Shown: in pieces, positions 53,499 to 63,900 of the stretch
Numbering within the stretch: position 1 is the first letter of the stretch
Layout: the number at the start of each line of letters is the position of its first letter
Source: Liopterus haemorrhoidalis
Taxonomy: Eukaryota; Arthropoda; Insecta; Coleoptera; Dytiscidae
DNA: 64,000 nt
Assembly: GCA_963971575.1 (NCBI GenBank)
Contig: OZ020619.1
Location: 22,450,813-22,514,812, forward strand
Reading direction: 5' to 3'
Program-made: the position numbers and the translations under genes
Notes under the pieces: model-generated
Told to the model about the DNA's origin: nothing
The model's input: only the letters and a program-made list of their open reading frames with translations
Database searches by the model: none

Positions 53499-55625
53499 TT
53501 GGAAGCACTAACAAAAATTCGTCGGCCATCCGTTAGTGCCTCGTTAGTGCCTGTTAGTGCTTCATTAAAATTTGTAGCCACCCTAACCGTTTTTGAGATA
53601 TTGAGCATTCAAAAAAATAAGCGTGAAGTTAGCAGTCCACTGAAAGCACTAACGAAAATTCGTCGGCCATCCGTTAGTGCCTCGTTAGTGCCTGTTAGTG
53701 CTTCATTAAAATTTGTAGCCACCCTAACCGTTTTTGAGAAATTGAGCTTTCAAAAAATCGACCGTGAAGTTAGCAGTCCACTGAAAGCACTAACGAAAAT
53801 TCGTCGGCCATCCGTTAGTGCCTCGTTAGTGCCTGTTAGTGCTTCATTAAAATTTGTAGCCACCCTAACCGTTTTTGAGAAATTGAGCATTCAAAAAAAT
53901 AAGCGTGAAGTTAGCAGTCCACTGAAAGCACTAATGAAAATTCGTCGGCCATCCGTTAGTGCCTCGTTAGTGCCTGTTAGTGCTTCAATAAAATTTCTAG
54001 CCACCCTAACCGGTTTTGAGAAATTGAGCTATCAAAAAATCGACCGTGAAGTTAGCAGTCCACTGAAAGCACTAACGAAAATTCGTCAGCCATCCCTTAG
54101 TGCCTCGTTAGTGCCTGTTAGTGCTTCATTAAAATTTGTAGCCACCCTAACCGTTTTTGAGATATTGAGCATTCAAAAAAATAAGCGTGAAGTTAGCAGT
54201 CCACTGAAAGCACTAACGAAAATTCGTCGGCCATTCGTTAGTGCCTCGTTAGTGCCTGTTAGTGCTTCATTAAAATTTGTAGCCACCTTAACCGTTTTTG
54301 AGAAATTGAGCTTTCAAAAAATCGACCGTGAAGTTAGCAGTCCACTGAAAGCACTAACGAAAATTTGTCGGCCATCCGTTAGTGCCTCGTTAGTGCCTGT
54401 TAGTGCTTCATTAAAATTTGTAGCCACCCTAACCGTTTTTGAGATATTGAGCATTCAAAAAAATAAGCGTGAAGTTAGCAGTCCACTGAAAGCACTAACG
54501 AAAATTCGTCGGCCATTCGTTAGTGCCTCGTTAGTGCCTGTTAGTGCTTCATTAAAATTTGTAGCCACCCTAACCGTTTTTGAGAAATTGAGCTTTCAAA
54601 AAATCGACCGTGAAGTTAGCAGTCCACTGAAAGCACTAACGAAAATTCGTCGGCCATCCGTTAGTGCCTCGTTAGTGCCTGTTAGTGCTTCATTAAAATT
54701 TTTAGCCACCCTAACCGTTTTTGAGATATTGAGCATTCAAAAAAATAAGCGTGAAGTTAGCAGTCCACTGAAAGCACTAACGAAAATTTGTCAGCCATCC
54801 GTTAGTGCCTCGTTAGTGCCTGTTAGTGCTTCATTAAAATTTGTAGCCACCCTAACCGTTTTTGAGATATTGAGCATTCAAAAAAATAAGCGTGAAGTTA
54901 GCAGTCCACTGAAAGCACTAACGAAAATTCGTCGGCCATCCGTTAGTGCCTCGTTAGTGCCTCGTTAGTGCCTGTTAGTGCTTCATTAAAATTTGAAGCC
55001 ACCCTAACCGTTTTTGAGAAATTGAGCTTTCAAAAAAATAAGCGTGAAGTTAGCAGTCCATTGAAAGCACTAACGAAAATGCGTCGGCCATCCGTTAGTG
55101 CCTCGTTAGTGCCTGTTAGTGCTTCATTAAAATTTGTAGCCACCCTAACCGTTTTTGAGAAATTGAGCATTAAAAAAAAATAACGTGCAGTTTGCAGGTC
55201 ATGAAAAGCACTACTGAAAATTCATTGGCCAACCGTGCCTCGGTAGTGCCTGTTTGTGCTTCATTAAAATCGAAATCCACCCTTACCATTTTTGAGAAAT
55301 TGAGCATTCAAAAAAATTAACGGGTAGTTTGCAGGTCATGAAAAGCACTAAAGAAAATTCATCGGCCAACCATTAGTGCCTCGGTAGTGCCTGTTTGTGC
55401 TTCATTAAAATCGAAATCCACCCTAAGTGTTTTTGAGAAATTGAGCATTCAAAAAAATAAGCATTAAGTTAGCAGGACATAGAAAGCACTAACGAAAATT
55501 CGTCGGCCATCCGTTAGTGCCTGTTAGTGCTTCATTAAAATTGGAATCCACCCAACCCGTTTTTTAGAAATTGAGCATTCAAAAAAATAAGCGTGAATTT
55601 AGATGGTGATTGAAATACTATATTT
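53499..55625 (+). repeat. 141-bp satellite array, left arm
   Basis: Unit starts (GTGAAGTTAGCAGTCC) occur at about 53623, 53764, 53905, 54046, 54187 and so on at 141 bp. Two unit types, differing in ATATTGAGCATTCAAAAAAATAA versus AAATTGAGCTTTCAAAAAATCGA-like text, partly alternate (282-bp higher-order period). Each unit contains GCACTAACG inverted to three GTTAGTGC octamers. Because 141 is a multiple of three, a frame of 489 codons stays open (53499-54968). Its KIRRPSVSASLVPVSASLKF repeat is a by-product, not evidence of a protein. A 15-bp partial duplication at 54945-54970 shifts the frame. Confidence 0.95.
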
Positions 55626-55658
55626 TTCTATAGATGGGGGTAGATTTATCTAAGATAT

Positions 55659-55908
55659 ATTAATTTATTTATTTATTTATTTATTTATTTTACATTGGCC
55701 TATTTCTGCAACGAGGCTAATCGCCGATGCCAGGGGGCGAACTCCTACACCTGAATGAGAGGTGAATGATTGTGAAATAAGAGTAATGTATACATTATTC
55801 TCGCCCGAATAATATCACCAACGGAGCATCGAACTACCGACCGCACAATCCAGACTGTTTTCACCAGTTTAAACTGCACGACTTAGTGCGCTCTACCACT
55901 CCGTTGGC
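55659..55908 (-). mobile_element. tRNA-derived SINE, family 2, left-arm copy
   Basis: ATCTAAGATAT flanks both sides (55648-55658, 55909-55919), an 11-bp duplication. On the reverse strand it starts GCCAACGGAGTGGTAGAGCG (A box), has GGTAGTTCGATGCTCC (B box) after a long central arm, and ends in an AAAT repeat. The length is 250 bp. The same SINE with the same flanks lies in the right arm. Confidence 0.92.
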
Positions 55909-56957
55909 ATCTAAGATATGTTAAATCCCAAGATATTTGAGAATAATTTTTACTATAAATTTACGCCTTCACACATATTGTATTTTCAACCCTATCTAAT
56001 TAATGTAGGGCGAACTTGCAAATTAACTTCGATGACAGAATAAGCACCCAGAATTATCTGATAAGTTGAAAAAGGTATGAAAACAACTAATTAATTATAT
56101 CACAAGTAAAATTAGAAGAAGTCAATGTAATCTGTGTAAAAAAATCGTCTAAATCCTTTAATGTAAATAAGCAATTTTTAATAAGTGTTGGACTAAATAT
56201 GACTGACGATTTAGGTATGAGAAATGATAAGCAAAGATATTGTGTAATAAGACACAATATTGAAGGAAAGTTTCGATGTTAGTATTTAGTATAATCAATA
56301 TAATAATATACAAATAACACATCATCAAAACACAATTTAAAATTTACTTCAACTAAGCAGAACTTTTGAACCAACAGTATTTTTAATCCGCCGGCAGCCG
56401 GCTCTACCACCTAACGATCAAACTGACTCATCAGATTAATTTATTTACTGTGACCTTCTTTCTGTGATTACTTCTGACCTATAAACGATAGGTACATGGG
56501 TCAAAGGGAGGGTCAAAAGGGGGGGGTCACGAATATCAATGTATATCTATCTCTGTTACACTTATATGCTACAGCATACGAACACAATAATTTTGGGTAT
56601 AATAATTTTTAAATATATTTGTGACGAACGAACTAAACGAATATTACCATCGACTATCATCAACTGCATTGCAAACTAAAATATATAGCACCAAAGACGC
56701 GGAGTATAATACATCTATCTCAATTGTGTGCGGCTTGCTTTATATTTATTAAAAATATAAAATATAAATAAACTGCAAAACTTTATATTTACCTATTAAA
56801 TCTTTGGCCATACTTACTTTCATTGACAGCAAAAACCGCTCTATTTTTCAATTCGATGGTCTACCTGAACTTTTCTCCTTCGACCGTTAGGTTTGTGTGC
56901 CGCGTCTTGAACGCGAGAAAGAAAATACATAGTAAAAATAATTGAACATCTTCTTCT

Positions 56958-57012
56958 TTTCTATATATATAAAAGAGGAAAATTGTCTGTTTGTTTGTTT
57001 GTTTGTTCGCTA
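56958..57012 (+). repeat. Helitron-like start and TTTG microsatellite
   Basis: TCTATATATATAAAAGAGGAAA followed by five TTTG units and TTCGCTATACATTCC resembles the 5' end of insect nonautonomous Helitrons. Sequence downstream (GGTATAACTAGGGAATAGG, 57301) matches 16916 in the element at 16791-17339. Confidence 0.5.
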
Positions 57013-57090
57013 TACATTCCTAGGCCGTGTAACCGATTTAAACCAAATTTTGTACAGTCACTATTTAAAACCCTGCGGAATTGTTTCTAG

Positions 57091-57241
57091 GTCAATTTAT
57101 CGAAAATCAGTTTATCGAATACAAATTTATCGAAAATTAATTTATCGAAAGCAAATTTATCGAAAGCATATTTATCGAAAGCAAATTTATCGAAAATCAA
57201 TTTATCGAATGCTCAATTTTTCGAATGGCACGTTTATCGAA
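57091..57241 (+). repeat. 15-bp minisatellite ATTTATCGAAAATCA, inner left
   Basis: About ten units of 14-16 bp built on ATTTATCGAAA. The inverse of the same unit forms 58101-58178, making an inner inverted pair. Confidence 0.88.
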
Positions 57242-57399
57242 AATGCTTAGTAATATTATGTTATTTCATAAAAACAAATTATCTTATTTATATAAATTTT
57301 CGGTATAACTAGGGAATAGGTCATACCACTAGAGTCATACCACACATGATTTGTTCAATTTACCATGATTTTAAACAGGTGGCATTATTATGTTAGTGT

Positions 57400-57755
57400 G
57401 AGTTTGTTTTGTCATTAAACTAGAAGATGGGTAGCTCGCTTCGCTCGGCTTCATCTAACCAAACCCTTACTAACCTAACCTAACCTAAGATAGTGTTTTG
57501 TCATTAAACTAGAAGATGGGTAGATCGCTTCATTCGGCTTCTTCTAACCAAACCCTTACTAACCTAACCTAACCTAAGATAGTGTTTCGTCATTAAACTA
57601 GAAGATGGGTAGCTCGCTTCATTCGGCTTCTTCTAACCAAACCCTTACTAACCTAACCTAACCTAAGATAGTGTTTTGACATTAAACTAGAAGATGGGTA
57701 GCTCGCTTCATTCGGCTTCTTCTAACCAAACCCTTACTAACCTAACCTAACCTAA
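57400..57755 (+). repeat. 89-bp tandem repeat with CCTAA runs, array 2
   Basis: Four units start near 57407, 57491, 57580 and 57669. Each ends CTAACCTAACCTAACCTAA. Variants CGCTCGGCTTC and CATTCGGCTTC distinguish units. It is homologous to array 1 at 17008-17232, which has fewer units. Confidence 0.92.
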
Positions 57756-58100
57756 TTACCTTCTTTTTAGATGCATAGTACTTTATTTTCCCCCATATTA
57801 GTCCAATTAAAATGCGTATAATTGTATATGAATTTATACAAATTATTTGCGTGCAATTGCCCATAACTTGTCTTATTAAACCTTAAAAACAAAAAATTTA
57901 TTTGTTTTATAATATAAGTTTTCTGATTATATTTCTTTATTTATATTCAAACACTATGTCACTTTATTTACCTTTTTTTAAACCATATAAAAAATTTTAT
58001 GCAATTATTTCTTAGTCTGTCTACTTTTATTGACCACTGGTTTTTTGACTTTCCGATCCCCTCGGCATTCCTCTCAAATATTTACAAAAAAATTGTTTTT

Positions 58101-58178
58101 TCCGATGAATTGATGATTCGATGAATTGATCACTCGATGAATTGATTTTCGATGAATTGATTTTCGATGAACTCGTCG
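58101..58178 (-). repeat. 15-bp minisatellite, inner right (inverted)
   Basis: Five units of CGATGAATTGATTTT type. The inverse reads AATTCATCGAAAATC, matching the left minisatellite (AATTTATCGAAAATC) with one base changed in most units. It abuts the inner edge of the right arm. Confidence 0.85.
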
Positions 58179-58614
58179 GTTACTGTTTTGATGATTTGTT
58201 ATTTGTATATTATTATATTGATTATATTAAATACTAACATGGAAACTTTCCTTCAATGTTGTGTTTTATTACACTAGATCTTTTGCTTATCATTTCTCAT
58301 ACCTAAATCGTCAGTCATATTTAGTCCAACACTTCTTAAAAATTGCTTATTTACATTAGACGATATAGACGATTTTTTTACACAGATTACATACTTATTG
58401 ACTTCTTCTTATTTTACTTGTGATATAATTAATTAGTTGTTTTCATACCTTTTTCAACTTATCAGATAATTCTGGGTGCTTATTCTGTCATCGAAGTTAA
58501 TTTGCAAGTTCGCCCTACATTAATTAGATAGGGTTGAAAATACGATATGTGTGAAGGCGTAAAATTGTAGTAAAAATTATTCTCAAATATCTTGAGATTT
58601 AACATATCTTAGAT

Positions 58615-58855
58615 GCCAACGGAGTGGTCGAGCGCATTAATTCGTACAGTTTGGACTGGTGAAAACAGTGGATTATGCGAACGGTAGTTCGATTCTCCGT
58701 TGGTGATATTATTCGGGCGAGAATAATATGTATACATTACTCTCATTTCACAATCATTCACCCCTCATCCAGGTGTAGGAGTTCGCCCCTGACATCGGCG
58801 ATTAGCCTGGTTGCAGAAATAGGCCGATGTAAAATAAATAAATAAATAAATTAAT
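58615..58855 (+). mobile_element. tRNA-derived SINE, family 2, right-arm copy
   Basis: Flanked by ATATCTTAGAT (58604-58614, 58856-58866), the inverse of the left-arm duplication. The head is GCCAACGGAGTGGTCGAGCG, then GGTAGTTCGATTCTCC, with an AAAT tail. It differs from the left copy by scattered substitutions and a shorter tail. Confidence 0.92.
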
Positions 58856-59272
58856 ATATCTTAGATAAATCTACCCCCATCTATAGAAAAATATAGTATT
58901 TCAATCACCATCTAACTTCACGCTTATTTTTAAAAAACGGTTTGGGTGGATTCCAATTTTAATGAAGCACTAACAAGTACTAACGAGGCACTAACGGATG
59001 GCCGACGAATTTTCGTTAGTGCTTTCAATGTCCTGCCAACTTTATGCTTATTTTTTTGAATGCTCAATTTCTCAAAAACTCTTAGGGTGTATTCCGATTT
59101 TAATGAAGCACAAACAGGCACTACCAAGGCACTAACGGTTGGCCGATGAATTTTCATTAGTGCTTTTCATGACCTGCAAACTACACGTTAATTTTTTTGA
59201 ATGCTCAATTTCTCAAAAACGGTTAGGGTGGATTTCGATTTTAATGAAGCACAAACAGGCACTACCGAGGTA

Positions 59273-60725
59273 CTAACGGTTGGCCGATGAATTTTCATTA
59301 GTGCTTTTCATGACCTGCAAACTGCACGTTAATTTTTTTTTAATGCTCAATTTCTCAAAAACGGTTAGGGTGGCTACAAATTTTAATGAAGCACTAACAG
59401 GCACTAACGAGGCACTAACGGATGGCCGACGAATTTTCGTTAGTGGTTTCAGTGGACTGCTAACTTCACGCTTATTTTTTTGAATGCTCAATATCTCAAA
59501 AACGGTTAGGGTGGCTACAAACTTTAATGAAGCACTAACAGGCACTAACGAGGCACTAACGGATGGCCGACGCATTTTCGTTAGTGCTTTCAGTGGACTG
59601 CTAACTTCACGCTTATTTTTTTGAAAGCTCAATTTCTCAAAAACGGTTAGGGTGGCTTCAAATTTTAATGAAGCACTAACAGGCACTAACGAGGCACTAA
59701 CGGATGGCCGACGAATTTTCGTTAGTGCTTTCAGTGGACTGCTAACTTCACGCTTATTTTTTTGAATGCTCAATATCTCAAAAACGGTTAGGGTGGCTAA
59801 AAATTTTAATGAAGCACTAACAGGCACTAACGAGGCACTAACGGATGGCCGACGAATTTTCGTTAGTGCTTTCAGTGGACTGCTAACTTCACGGTCGATT
59901 TTTTGAAAGCTCAATTTCTGAAAAACGGTTAGGGTGGCTACAAATTTTAATGAAGCACTAACAGGCACTAACGAGGCACTAACGGATGGCCGACGAATTT
60001 TCGTTAGTGCCTTCAGTGGACTGCTAACTTCACGCTTATTTTTTTGAATGCTCAATATCTCAAAAACGGTTAGGGTGGCTACAAATTTTAATGAAGCACT
60101 AACAGGCACTAACGAGGCACTAACGGATGGCTGACGAATTTTCGTTAGTGCTTTCAGTGGACTGCTAACTTCACGGTCGATTTTTTGAAAGCTCAATTTC
60201 TCAAAAACGGTTAGGGTGGCTGGAAATTTTATTGAAGCACTAACAGGCACTAACGAGGCACTAACGGATGGCCGACGAATTTTCGTTAGTGCTTTCAGTG
60301 GACTGCTAACTTCACGCTTATTTTTTTGAATGCTCAATTTCTCAAAAACGGTTAGGGTGGCTACAAATTTTAATGAAGCACTAACAGGCACTAACGAGGC
60401 ACTAACGGATGGCCGACGAATTTTCGTTAGTGCTTTCAGTGGACTGCTAACTTCACGGTCGATTTTTTGAAAGCTCAATTTCTCAAAAACGGTTAGGGTG
60501 GCTACAAATTTTAATGAAGCACTAACAGGCACTAACGAGGCACTAACGGATGGCCGACAAATTTTCGTTAGTGCTTTCAGTGGACTGCTAACTTCACACT
60601 TATTTTTTTGAATGCTCAATATCTCAAAAACGGTTAGGGTGGCTACAAATTTTAATGAAGCACTAACAGGCACTAACGAGGCACTAACGGATGGCCGACG
60701 AATTTTCGTTAGTGCTTCCAACGAA
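59273..60725 (-). repeat. 141-bp satellite array, right arm
   Basis: About ten regular units. On the reverse strand a frame of 482 codons stays open for the same arithmetical reason as in the left arm. The unit types again alternate in part, and the order of types is similar but not identical to the left arm. Confidence 0.95.
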
Positions 60726-60927
60726 GCGTGAAGTTAGCAGTCCATTTTGAATTGCTTTTTTTTCGAAAACGGTTAGGGTGGCTACGATTTTTTATGAAGC
60801 ACTAACAGGCACTAACGAAGCACTAACGGATGGCCGACGAATTTTCGTTAGTGCTTTCAGTGGACTGCTAACTTCACGGAGCCCTTATAACGTTACTCAT
60901 ACGTCTGTCTGACCGTGGGATAGAAAT

Positions 60928-63900
60928 TTATTTATTTATTTATTAACTTAAGTGTATACAGGATAAAATTACCTAAATTACACAATATTAAAAAACAACA
61001 AAAAAAGCTACAAAAAATATATTAAAAAACAAAAATGCTAAATAAACAGGACTAGAGTAAACGGTTTAGATTATTTTTAAATGCAATGTAAGAAGAGCAC
61101 ATAATATCCAAATCCGGGGCCAGGTCGTTGTAGAGCTTGCACATTCTGTCCAGGCTGGAGTTGAGTCCGTAAGATGTTCGGCGCCTGGACAAGTGGAATA
61201 AATCCACGTTCCTTGTTGGGTAAGGTGCACCTCTCAGTCCAACTTTAGCGAGGATGTCAGGAACGTCAGTGGTACCGTTCATTATCTTATGGAGTAGGCA
61301 TAAGTCGAAAATCCGACGCCTATCTTGTAGAGGTTTCAAATTAAGTGCGGATAGTCGTTCAGCTCTCGGTACAGCACTGTAATAAATACCCGATTTATAA
61401 AGTGCATAATTACAAAATTTGATTTGTACGTTTTCCAGTCTGTTAATCAAACTCTGTTGGGTTGGAGACCATATAGATGTGGCGTATTCTAACTGACACC
61501 TTACTAAAGAATTGAACAGGACTTTGATAGTATGTAAACTTCTGAAGCTGACAGACTGTCTTTTTATGAAGCCCAACATACGTAATGAGTTGCTGATGAT
61601 TGTGTTGATGTGGGCAGTAAAATTAAGGTCGCTACTAAATAAGACGCCCAAATCCCTTATATCTTTGGTTTCCTCTAAAGGTGTATTGTCTAGTGAATAC
61701 ACAACGTTCGATGGTTCTCGTTTTCTAGAGAAGTTGATATATTTGCACTTGGCGATGTTGAACCACAAGTTGTTTGCTGTGCATCATTGGAAGATGGAAT
61801 CGAGATCCTGTTGCAGCGCTATATGATCAGCTGCAGTAGAACTTATCTTGAAGATTTTTAAATCGTCCGCAAACAATAAGAAATTGCAGTGTTTGATATA
61901 AAATGCAATGTCGTTGATAAAAAGAAGAAATAGAATAGGTCCTAAATGGGACCCTTGCGGAACTCCTGAAGAAACAGTTATAACATCTGAGAGACAATTG
62001 CTTATTTTAACATACTGTGAGCGACCAGTTAGGTAAGAAGTGAGCCAAGACAACAGGGGTTTGCTAATGCCATATCGCTTGAGTTTACAAATCAAGATAT
62101 TTATATCGACCTGGTCGAAGGCTTTTCTAAAGTCGGTGTAAACAGTATGAACTTCTTTACCTTCCTCCAAAGCAGGGATGATAAAATCTTTGTATAGCAG
62201 CAGATTAGTTGATGTAGAACGACCTCTGAAAAAGCCATGCTGTTGAGGTACTATTGAATTTTTAAATGTTTCAAATAATAAATCAGTGATGATTGATTCA
62301 AAAATCTTGGCTATAGAACAGAGAATAGAAATAAGGCGATAATTCTCGACATTGTTCCTATCTCCTGTTTTATGGATAGGGACGACAAATGCCGACTTCC
62401 AGAAGCTGGGAAATATACCTGTGCTCAGCGATTTACTAAAAAGAATTTGGAGAGGTTTTGCTATCGTAGAAATACACTTAATTAAGAAGATTGGTGGAAT
62501 ACCATCTGGGCCTTGTGATTTGTTTAGATCCAGTATTCTTATTTTTTCTGTAACAGCCTCTAGGTCGATATTAACAGAAGACAGATGGTAACTATAAGGG
62601 TAATCCGGACCAATTAATGTTTGAGATGATGGTGTAGTGTAAACAGAGCTGAAGAAATCAGCAAATAAATCACAGGTGTCTTTACAGTTATCTGATGATT
62701 TGTTTTTAAAAAACATGTTACATGGAATACCATGTTCGTTTTTCTTAGCGTTTACAAAAGCCCAGAACGATTTTGGATTTCGAGAAATCTCATTTTCTGT
62801 TAATGAAGTGTAAAAATTATAATCTTTTAGGATATTTGTTTTACCAAGTTTACGATACTCAGAAAAAACAGCATAGTCTGTACAGTTGCCAGAAGATTTA
62901 AATTCAGAATGCCGGCGATTTTTTTCTTTAATTATCTTGATAGTTTCCTTAGTGACCACTTTGGGTAATTTACATTTTTTTTAACTTTTTTGGGAACATA
63001 GCATTCTATAATTTCATATATGACTTGGTAAAATTTTTGAACACATTCAAGAACGGATTGATTCAGAAATACGTTATCCCAATTCAAAAGGCCGAGAGAA
63101 CGATTTATAGAAACAAAATCAGCTTTGTTAAAATTAAACACATGGCATGAGTCATTAATGAGTGTAGCAACATCACAGATCTCGATAGAAAATTCAATAG
63201 ATGGATGGTAAGGATCTTCAGGTACCATGGGCTCAGTGGAGCGCCATACTTTGGTACTAGCATTGTTGGAAAAGATCAAGTCAAGAATGTCACCGAGGTG
63301 GTTGGTAAAAAAGATTAAATTGACTTAAGTCGAGGAAGTCCAAACCATCTATAAGAGATTCAGCTGAAGAAACACCTGCTGTACTAAATACCGGACATAC
63401 GGCGATAGTTAAAGTGTCCACTGTCCATTTAACTTGGGGTAAATTAAAATCTCCCACTATCACTAATTGTGATGACGGATATTGGTCAGCGACAGAAGAT
63501 GCTAGTTCGACAAAATCTGTGTAACAAGAAGCTGAGGATCCAGGCGGAAAGTAAACACAGCAAAATATTAGGGTCTTGTTGCCGCATTTTATAAGAATCC
63601 AGGTATGTTCGATTCCAAAAATGGGGTCAACCGTGATAGTGGATGAGAAAATATTTTGCTTCACTGTTATTAGTGTACCTCCACCTCTGCGGCTACGACT
63701 AGTCTCGCAACCACGGTCGTACCGAAACACTGTGTAAGTGGAAGAGAACAATTCTGTGCTTAAAATATTAGGAATGAGCCATGTTTCAGTGAGTGCGATT
63801 ACATCATAATTCGCACAGAGGCTTGATTTAAAAAAAGTACTAGTTTTGGTTCTTAAGCCTCTGACATTTTGATAAAAAAAACGTGCATGAGATAATTAGG

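Larger units (their letters stand above)
53336..56331 (+). repeat. Foldback left arm (2996 bp)
   Basis: Order: 170-bp terminal unit, about eleven regular 141-bp satellite units, four degenerate units (55186-55625), a SINE (55659-55908), then unique sequence to ATCATCAAAAC. It is matched, inverted, by 58185-60884 apart from about two satellite units and scattered substitutions. Confidence 0.92.
56332..58184. other. Foldback core
   Basis: Contains unassigned AT-rich text (56332-56940), a Helitron-like start and microsatellite (56958-57010), an AATTTATCGAAA minisatellite (57091-57241), and an 89-bp CCTAA array (57400-57755). More AT-rich text follows, then an inverted AATTCATCGAAA minisatellite (58101-58178). 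No protein domain is visible, so the element is nonautonomous. Confidence 0.8.
53336..60884. mobile_element. Giant foldback element with satellite-filled arms
   Basis: The ends are GGGCTCCGTGAAGTTAGC and its exact inverse, flanked by TTATAAC on both sides (53329-53335, 60885-60891). Arms span 53336-56331 and 58185-60884. The arms differ in length by about 296 bp, close to two 141-bp satellite units. The outer 175 bp of the two arms read as identical. The 1.85-kb core encodes no transposase. Long tandem-repeat inverted arms and a 7-bp duplication recall Galileo and other foldback elements, which belong to the P superfamily in Drosophila. That assignment is inference; the terminal sequence itself is not one I recognise. 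Confidence 0.9.
58185..60884 (-). repeat. Foldback right arm (2700 bp)
   Basis: Inverse of the left arm: unique sequence, SINE (58615-58855), degenerate units (58920-59340), regular 141-bp units (59340-60725) and the terminal unit. It has about two satellite units fewer than the left arm. Confidence 0.92.

Noticed and set aside
53499..55183. Two long forward open frames (489 and 71 codons) as genes for a repeat protein
   Set aside because: They are stop-free readings of a 141-bp satellite; the inverted arm gives the same peptide on the other strand, and there is no start context, family match or natural end.
57400..57755. True telomere or chromosome end
   Set aside because: CCTAA runs are only three to four pentamers long, embedded in an 89-bp unit, and surrounded by interspersed elements.
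58615..58705. tRNA gene with long variable arm in the right foldback arm
   Set aside because: It is flanked by an 11-bp duplication and has an AAAT tail about 240 bp from its start, so it is a SINE head.
59273..60721. 482-codon reverse frame as a gene
   Set aside because: Same satellite in the other arm of the foldback element.
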